A stretch of DNA of 64,000 bases from NCBI RefSeq assembly GCF_918741295.1, contig NZ_CAKKNB010000003.1, positions 746,668-810,667 of the forward strand, given 5' to 3'. Shown here piece by piece: positions 59,142 through 64,000 of the stretch. The first letter of the stretch is position 1, and each line of letters starts with the position of its first letter. Under the pieces are notes generated by a model. The model saw nothing but the letters and a program-made list of their open reading frames with translations. It searched no databases and was not told where the DNA came from. This DNA comes from Aquabacterium sp. CECT 9606 (GTDB lineage Bacteria; Pseudomonadota; Gammaproteobacteria; Burkholderiales; Burkholderiaceae_C). Both the position numbers and the translations under genes were made by a program.

Positions 59142-61739
59142 ATGTCTGCTGCATCTACCTCCACCCCGACGCCCTCCGGCACCCAGGCTGCAAGCCCTGC
59201 GCGCAGGCCGCACCGCCCTGGCCTCTTTGAGTCCATGGGCCTGGGGGCGCCGCCTGACACCCCGGCCGAACAGTTCGCCGCCTGGCTGCCTTACTCGGCC
59301 TATCTCGCCGAAGAAAAGCTCTTCGTCAACCGCGATGGCCTGGGCTTCATGCTGGAGGTGATGCCGCAATCGGGTGCGGACGAGCGCATGGCCGAGGTGC
59401 TGATCTCGCTCTATGCCAACTGCCCTGCAGGGGCGGGCATCCAGTTCCACCTCTTCGCCTCACCCCATGTTCGAGGTCAGTTGCGCCGCTATGCCAATTT
59501 ACGCGTCGAAGACGAAGACCAGGCCGACCAGGCCAAGCACTGGGGCCGCCCTGCCCGCAACCAGAACCTGTTCCACACCCTGGCCCGCCAACGCGTGGGC
59601 CACCTGCTGCAAGGGGCGCAATCCTCCCTGACAGGTGGTTTTCACTACACGATCCGGGACTTCCGCCTGATGACGAGCGTGAGCCTGCCCGGAGATGCGC
59701 AGGACCTGAACAAGCGCGATGAGGTGATGGCCTTGCGTGAGTCCATGGCCTCCACGCTTCGCTCGGCTTCGCTTCCGAACCAGGTGTGCGATGCCGCCGA
59801 TTTGATCAACTGGTGCGCCCTGTTCACCAACCCCGACCGCATCTCGCAGACCGACGCCCCGGACCTGCACTACGACGACGGGCGCGAGTTGCGCGACCAG
59901 ATCATCGACTTCGACACCATCCAGGACCCCACCCCCAGCGGCCTGCGCCTGTGGAAGGAAACCGGCTCGGACGAGTTGGAGGCGCGTTTTTACTCCATCA
60001 AGTCCTTCCCCGAACGCTTCGCCCTTTGGCAGATGGGCTCACTGATCGGCGACCTGATGCAACCGGCCTTGCAGTACAGCGCGCCCTTCCTGCTGACCAT
60101 GGGGGTGCATGTGCTGGACCCGAACGCCACCAAGGCCACGGTGACGGCCAACCATGTGCGCGCCACGCAGAACGCCAAGAGCAAGATGGCCGACGTGATG
60201 CCCGATGTGGGCAAGAAACTGCAGGATTGGACCGCCGCAGCGCAAGCCATCGACACGGGCGGCAGCCTGGTCAGCCTGTACCACCAGTTGGCGATCTTCT
60301 CGCCACCCCACAAGGCGGTGGCCGCGCACGAGACGGCCAACGCGATCTGGCGCGGCCGGGGCTTTCAGCTCAACGCCGACGTGTACATGCACCGCCAGGC
60401 GCTGCTGGCCAGCCTGCCGATGACCTTGAGCGAGCGCTTTCACCGGGATCTCGCCAAGATGCGCCGCGTCTCGCGCAAGACCATGGCCAACGCCATCCAC
60501 CTGGCACCCCTGATCGCCGAGTGGCGCGGCACGCGCACCCCCGCCCTGGTGTTTGGTGGCAGGCGTGGGCAGTTGATGACCCTGGACATCTTTGACAACG
60601 ACCTGGGCAACTACAACTTCGCCATCATCGGCGCGCCTGGCTCGGGCAAGTCGGTGCTGATGAACGAGATGGCCTGGTCCTACCGCGCCATCGGCGCCAA
60701 GGTCTGGATGCTCGACCTGGGCCGCTCTTTCGAAAAACTGTGCCGCAAGGCCAAGGGCGCCTACATCGAGTTCCGCCCCGATGTGGACATCTGCCTGAAT
60801 CCCTTCACCAACATCCTCGACATCCATGAAGACATCGACATGCTGGTGCCCGCCATCTCCAAGATGTGCTCCATGCAGCACACGCTGGACGAAGTCCAGT
60901 ACAAGGCGATTTCTGCCATGGTGCTCAGGCTGTTTGCCGAGCATGGCAATGACCTGACCATCACGGCTTTGCGCGATGCCTTCAAGACCGGCAGCATCGA
61001 AGCGCTGGGCCTCATCAACGACCAGCGCATCAAGGACCTGGCCGTGATGCTCAACCCCTACACGCGGGGCGGCCAGTACGAGCGCTTCTTCGAGGGGCGC
61101 AGCAACGTCGATTTCAGCAACGACTTCATCGTCATCGAAAACGAGGAACTCAAGCGCCGACCTGACCTGCATGCGGTGGTCAACATCCTGCTGCTGCACC
61201 AGATCACCGGCGAGATGTACCTGACGCGCAACCGGCGCAAGGTGCTGTTCATCGACGAGCTCAAGCAGCAGCTGGGCGATATCGGCGCCGATGACCCCGT
61301 CAAGGCCGCCGTGATCGAAGAGGCCGCACGGCGCGCCCGCAAATACGGCGGCGCCTTGGGCACGGCCACGCAAAGCGCCGATGACTACTACGGCTCGGCC
61401 CAGATGGAGGCGGCCTTCAACTGCTCGGACTGGGTGTTCCTGCTGCGACAGAAACCCGAGTCCATCGAGATGCTGGACCGCAAAGGGCGCCTGACCATGG
61501 ACGAGCCCAAGAAACGCCTGCTGAACTCGCTGCGGACCGAGGCGGGCGTGTACTCCGAGCTGTACATCTCGTCCCCCGTGGGCGAGGGCGTGGCGCGCAA
61601 CATCCTCGATCCGGCCACGCACCTGCTGTTTTCCAACAAGCTGGAAGACAACGCGCCCATTGACGAGTTGCGTGCGCAGGGCCTGAGCATCGATGCGGCC
61701 ATCACCGAACTGCTGCGGCGCCGGGGGCACACCATATGA
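59142..61739 (+). CDS. traC: TraC (VirB4-type) T4SS ATPase
   Basis: This is an 865-residue ATPase with the TraC N-terminal domain (AWLPYSAYLAEEKLFVNRDG, about 43-62). Walker A is IGAPGSGKSVLMNE (from about 496) and Walker B is RRKVLFIDELKQQ (about 697-709), followed by an ARRARKYGG segment and conserved C-terminal residues. It energises pilus assembly. It lies 11 bp after traV and overlaps trbI by 4 bp. Confidence 0.9.
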   Translation: MSAASTSTPTPSGTQAASPARRPHRPGLFESMGLGAPPDTPAEQFAAWLPYSAYLAEEKLFVNRDGLGFMLEVMPQSGADERMAEVLISLYANCPAGAGIQFHLFASPHVRGQLRRYANLRVEDEDQADQAKHWGRPARNQNLFHTLARQRVGHLLQGAQSSLTGGFHYTIRDFRLMTSVSLPGDAQDLNKRDEVMALRESMASTLRSASLPNQVCDAADLINWCALFTNPDRISQTDAPDLHYDDGRELRDQIIDFDTIQDPTPSGLRLWKETGSDELEARFYSIKSFPERFALWQMGSLIGDLMQPALQYSAPFLLTMGVHVLDPNATKATVTANHVRATQNAKSKMADVMPDVGKKLQDWTAAAQAIDTGGSLVSLYHQLAIFSPPHKAVAAHETANAIWRGRGFQLNADVYMHRQALLASLPMTLSERFHRDLAKMRRVSRKTMANAIHLAPLIAEWRGTRTPALVFGGRRGQLMTLDIFDNDLGNYNFAIIGAPGSGKSVLMNEMAWSYRAIGAKVWMLDLGRSFEKLCRKAKGAYIEFRPDVDICLNPFTNILDIHEDIDMLVPAISKMCSMQHTLDEVQYKAISAMVLRLFAEHGNDLTITALRDAFKTGSIEALGLINDQRIKDLAVMLNPYTRGGQYERFFEGRSNVDFSNDFIVIENEELKRRPDLHAVVNILLLHQITGEMYLTRNRRKVLFIDELKQQLGDIGADDPVKAAVIEEAARRARKYGGALGTATQSADDYYGSAQMEAAFNCSDWVFLLRQKPESIEMLDRKGRLTMDEPKKRLLNSLRTEAGVYSELYISSPVGEGVARNILDPATHLLFSNKLEDNAPIDELRAQGLSIDAAITELLRRRGHTI

Positions 61740-62107
61740 AAGCACCCGGCCTCATCGCCGCCATGGCCCAGTTGCTGCTCACCCTGTTCGTGGTGGCCGC
61801 TGCCCTGCTGCTCTACGACCGGCAAGTGCTTCGCCCCGCCCTGCGCATCGGCACGGTCGATGTGGCCGAGGTGTATAGGCAAAAGGAGGCCGAATTCACG
61901 CAACTGCTCACCAAGGCAGGATCGGATGAGGACCGGCAGCACGCCATGCTCATGGCCCGGGCCTTTGCCCAACGCCTGCCCACCGCGCTGGAAGAGTTGC
62001 CCCGCGATTGCGGCTGCCTGGTCGTGCTCAAAGGCGCCGTGGCAGGCGTCACGCCGCACACCGTGGACTTGACCGCGCAACTGCGCCAGAAAGTAGGTTC
62101 GCCATGA
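61736..62107 (+). CDS. trbI: TrbI F-type inner-membrane protein
   Basis: This is a 123-residue protein with an N-terminal TM helix (MAQLLLTLFVVAAALLLYD) and the TrbI F-type segment IGTVDVAEVYRQKEAEFTQLL, then CGCLVVLKGAVAGVTPHTVDLT. It is involved in pilus retraction and assembly in F. It is coupled to traC (4-bp overlap) and to the TraF peptidase gene (ATGA at 62104). Confidence 0.78.
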   Translation: MKAPGLIAAMAQLLLTLFVVAAALLLYDRQVLRPALRIGTVDVAEVYRQKEAEFTQLLTKAGSDEDRQHAMLMARAFAQRLPTALEELPRDCGCLVVLKGAVAGVTPHTVDLTAQLRQKVGSP

Positions 62108-62727
62108 CGCTCAGGATCGTTCGCCCGCCTCCGCCCGAGCCCCGCCTGTGGCAGGTGCTGTGGTCTCGGTCTGCCCAACGTTTGCTGGCAAGGTACGTGG
62201 CTGACCAGGTGGCCCAGAACCTCACCCACCTGCGCCGCCGCTGGTACCTCTACGCCCCGGTGTTGGCCATCTGGGCCCTGGCCTACACCCGGCTGTTCAT
62301 CGACCCCACGCCGCGCTTGCCCCTGGTCTTCAACTGGACACCCAGCCTGCCTTACCGGGTCGCCTGGTTGCGCCCGGCACCACCCACCTTGCACCGAGGT
62401 GATTTCATCGTCTTTGCCTTCGCGGGCGAGGCGCAGACGCACTACCCCGGTCTGCGCGGGCAACCCTTCTTCAAGATCGTGCGAGGCCTGCCGGGCGACA
62501 CCGTCACGGTCACAGACCGCGTGGTGGCCATCAATGGCACTGCTGTGGGGCGTGCCAAGACCCAGACCTGCGACCACCGGCCATTGGATCCCATCCAACC
62601 CACCGTCATCCCGCCACGCAGTTACTACGTGCAGGGCAGCAGCCCCGACAGCTTCGACTCCCGCTACCGCAGCAGCGGCCTGGTTCGCGCCGAGCAAGTC
62701 ATCGGCCTGGTTCAGCCCTTGTTCTGA
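62104..62727 (+). CDS. traF: TraF/TrhF conjugative signal peptidase (S26 family)
   Basis: This is a 207-residue S26 peptidase with one TM helix (YLYAPVLAIWALAYTRLFI). The Ser-Lys dyad is likely Ser81 in WTPSLPYRVAWL and Lys124 in QPFFKIVRGLPGD, followed by the GSSPDSFDSRYRSSG box typical of signal peptidases. It probably matures the pilin or other Tra preproteins. The start at 62104 follows the ATGA overlap with trbI. Confidence 0.85.
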   Translation: MTLRIVRPPPPEPRLWQVLWSRSAQRLLARYVADQVAQNLTHLRRRWYLYAPVLAIWALAYTRLFIDPTPRLPLVFNWTPSLPYRVAWLRPAPPTLHRGDFIVFAFAGEAQTHYPGLRGQPFFKIVRGLPGDTVTVTDRVVAINGTAVGRAKTQTCDHRPLDPIQPTVIPPRSYYVQGSSPDSFDSRYRSSGLVRAEQVIGLVQPLF

Positions 62728-62737
62728 AAGCAGCCCC

Positions 62738-63127
62738 ATGCGCCACGCCAACATCCTCGCCTCCTGGACTGCCCTGATGGTCAGCGCAGCAAGTGCCGGT
62801 TTGCAGGCGCAGCCAAACACCACGGCCAGCACGAGCATTGCCACACCTGCACCGGACGACATCTCCGTGGAAGACTACCTTGGCCTGCTCGCGCAGATAT
62901 CCCCTGCCGCACGCGATGGCGCTCAAGCCTATTTGCAAGCCTTCCAGCAGCGCTGCGGCCGCACGCTCACCACAATGGCGCTGCGCGCCGCAATCTCGCA
63001 AGGCCATGGCGATCCGATCCTCATGGGCATGGTGCGCGCCAGCCACCCCAGCCAACAGGCCCAGCGCGATGCCACCTTGAAGCAACTCGCGCAGCGCATT
63101 CGCTGTGATGGGCGGAGCGCGCCATGA
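62738..63127 (+). CDS. Small exported hypothetical protein between traF and traW
   Basis: This is a 129-residue protein with a signal peptide (about 1-24, LASWTALMVSAASAGLQA). A helical mature part has EDYLGLLAQISPAARDGAQAYLQAFQQRCGRTL and a second Cys near the C-terminus. It is coupled to traW (ATGA at 63124). It is conserved in position in this operon type by inference only. No domain is recognised. Confidence 0.6.
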   Translation: MRHANILASWTALMVSAASAGLQAQPNTTASTSIATPAPDDISVEDYLGLLAQISPAARDGAQAYLQAFQQRCGRTLTTMALRAAISQGHGDPILMGMVRASHPSQQAQRDATLKQLAQRIRCDGRSAP

Positions 63128-63789
63128 AGCGCGCCCTCATCCGCATTCGGCCGGCTGCTTCAATGCTCGGCAGCGCCTGCGTGCTGGGTCTGGTCAGCCT
63201 GATCATCCCGCAAGCCCACGCCGCAGAGCTGGGCACCATCGGCCCAACCTATCCGATCAGCGAGCCCAACCTGCTGGCCTTCATCGCCCAGCGCTTGCAA
63301 GACAAGGCGCGCAGTGGCGAGATGGCGCGTCTGCAAGCCCAGGCCCGCGAGCGTGGCATCCAGGCCGTGCGCCAACCGCTGCCTGTGGCCAGACTGCGCA
63401 CGACACAGCGCCCCCGCACCTTCTACTTCGACCCCAGTTTCACCCTGGACCGCAACATCCTGGACGCGCAAGGCCACATCCTGTTCACGGCCGGGACACG
63501 CCACAACCCGCTGGACATCGTCTCGCTGTCCAAACACCTGCTGTTCTTCGACGCACGAGATCGCCGCCAGGTGACCCGCGCCCGCGATTTGATCGCCACC
63601 TACCAGGGTCGCGTCAAACCGATCCTCACCGCCGGGTCGTACCTGGACCTGATGAAGGCGTGGCGAACACCGGTTTACTACGACCAGCAAGGCGCACTCA
63701 CCCACCGCTTCGGCATCACCCAGGTGCCAGCCCTGGTCTCGCAGGACGGCCTGCGCTTGCGCATTGACGAGTTGGAGGTGCCCAAATGA
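63124..63789 (+). CDS. traW: TraW pilus assembly protein
   Basis: This is a 221-residue exported protein (signal about 1-33) with the TraW signature AAELGTIGPTYPISEPNLLAFI at the mature N-terminus. FYFDPSFTLDRNILDAQGHI (about 99-118) and the thioredoxin-like LIFFDARD region follow. It works with TraU and TrbC in the periplasm. It is coupled to traU by a 4-bp overlap. Confidence 0.88.
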   Translation: MKRALIRIRPAASMLGSACVLGLVSLIIPQAHAAELGTIGPTYPISEPNLLAFIAQRLQDKARSGEMARLQAQARERGIQAVRQPLPVARLRTTQRPRTFYFDPSFTLDRNILDAQGHILFTAGTRHNPLDIVSLSKHLLFFDARDRRQVTRARDLIATYQGRVKPILTAGSYLDLMKAWRTPVYYDQQGALTHRFGITQVPALVSQDGLRLRIDELEVPK

Positions 63790-64000
63790 CGCTGCGCCAC
63801 AAACAGCCCCTGCCCACCCTCATCGCGCTCCTCGCCCGTTTGCTCGCCCGGACGATGCGGATGGTTCTGCCACTCCTATGCGCACTCATGGGCCTGCCGA
63901 GTCAGGCCGCAGGCATCGCCACCTGCACCGGCAAGTTCCCCAACCCCGTCACCGACATCTGCTGGAGCTGCATCCTGCCCATCAGCATCGGCGCCGCACG
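63786..64000 (+). CDS. traU: TraU, 5' part (runs off the window)
   Basis: The first 71 residues are present: a signal peptide (about 1-41, ending PSQAAG) followed by TCTGKFPNPVTDICWSCILP, the highly conserved TraU N-terminus. It is a DNA-transfer protein of the F-type periplasmic assembly. It is truncated only by the window edge. Confidence 0.85.
   Translation, partial: MTLRHKQPLPTLIALLARLLARTMRMVLPLLCALMGLPSQAAGIATCTGKFPNPVTDICWSCILPISIGAA

Noticed and set aside
60039-61745. 568-residue minus-strand ORF
   Set aside because: Antisense to traC. His/Gln/Asp-rich composition is typical of shadow frames in GC-rich genes.

Overview
The window is GC-rich (about 60 percent or more by eye) with GC-biased third codon positions and tightly packed operons. 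It reads like DNA from a betaproteobacterium of the Burkholderiales. Most of it looks like one large mobile element, an integrative conjugative element (ICE) or conjugative plasmid of the MobH/F-type T4SS kind. No rRNA, tRNA, CRISPR array or complete insertion sequence was found. Element ends and attachment sites are not visible.

Layout. (1) 0.3-21.7 kb is a heavy-metal island: a czcICBA RND efflux operon followed by a PII-like gene, a small lipoprotein, a ZIP-family transporter, a P1B-4-type (CzcP-like) ATPase, a CadR/PbrR-type MerR regulator, a divergently controlled RcnR-RcnA pair with a clear operator, a second RND operon (adaptor, pump, DUF3240, TolC-like protein), an orphan flagellar-type fliQ, a decayed merR remnant, a methyltransferase and a DMT-family permease with a histidine-rich tail. 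(2) 21.7-32.3 kb is element maintenance and control: DUF1173, a tyrosine-recombinase-like protein with degenerate catalytic positions, AlpA, an AcaB/DUF1845-like protein, small hypothetical genes, a GHKL ATPase, a zinc-finger/Toprim primase-like protein, DUF932, and an FlhD-FlhC-like pair resembling the SetCD/AcaCD master activators of conjugation.

(3) 32.6-39.1 kb is a signalling cassette: a START-domain protein, two six-TM histidine kinases, a Rossmann-fold protein translationally coupled to one kinase, a CheY-like receiver, and a BetR-type HTH-receiver protein preceded by four near-regularly spaced TCTTWWAAGA palindromes. (4) 39.6-41.6 kb holds three unrecognised genes. (5) 41.8-46.0 kb encodes a MobH-like TraI, TraD and a DUF4400 protein. 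(6) 46-52.5 kb is a cargo pocket: a HEPN-like/LOTUS protein, a cysteine-rich exported protein, a DUF3223 protein and a three-gene operon with ABC-three-component architecture. The DUF3223/operon block is flanked by two 62-bp related sequences. (7) 52.5-64 kb is the F-type mating-pore operon: transglycosylase, OmpA-like lipoprotein, pilin-like TraA, TraL, E, K, B, a DsbC-like protein, TraV, TraC, TrbI, TraF peptidase, a small exported protein, TraW and the start of TraU.

The element therefore couples metal efflux to a conjugation machine that is probably switched on by an FlhDC-type activator, and it carries conflict and signalling cargo. The most novel-looking parts are the two-kinase/Rossmann/BetR signalling cassette with its palindrome array, the ABC-3C-like operon with its flanking repeats, the HEPN-like/LOTUS protein and the orphan fliQ. 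All functional assignments come from motif recognition in the given translations. No database search was run.
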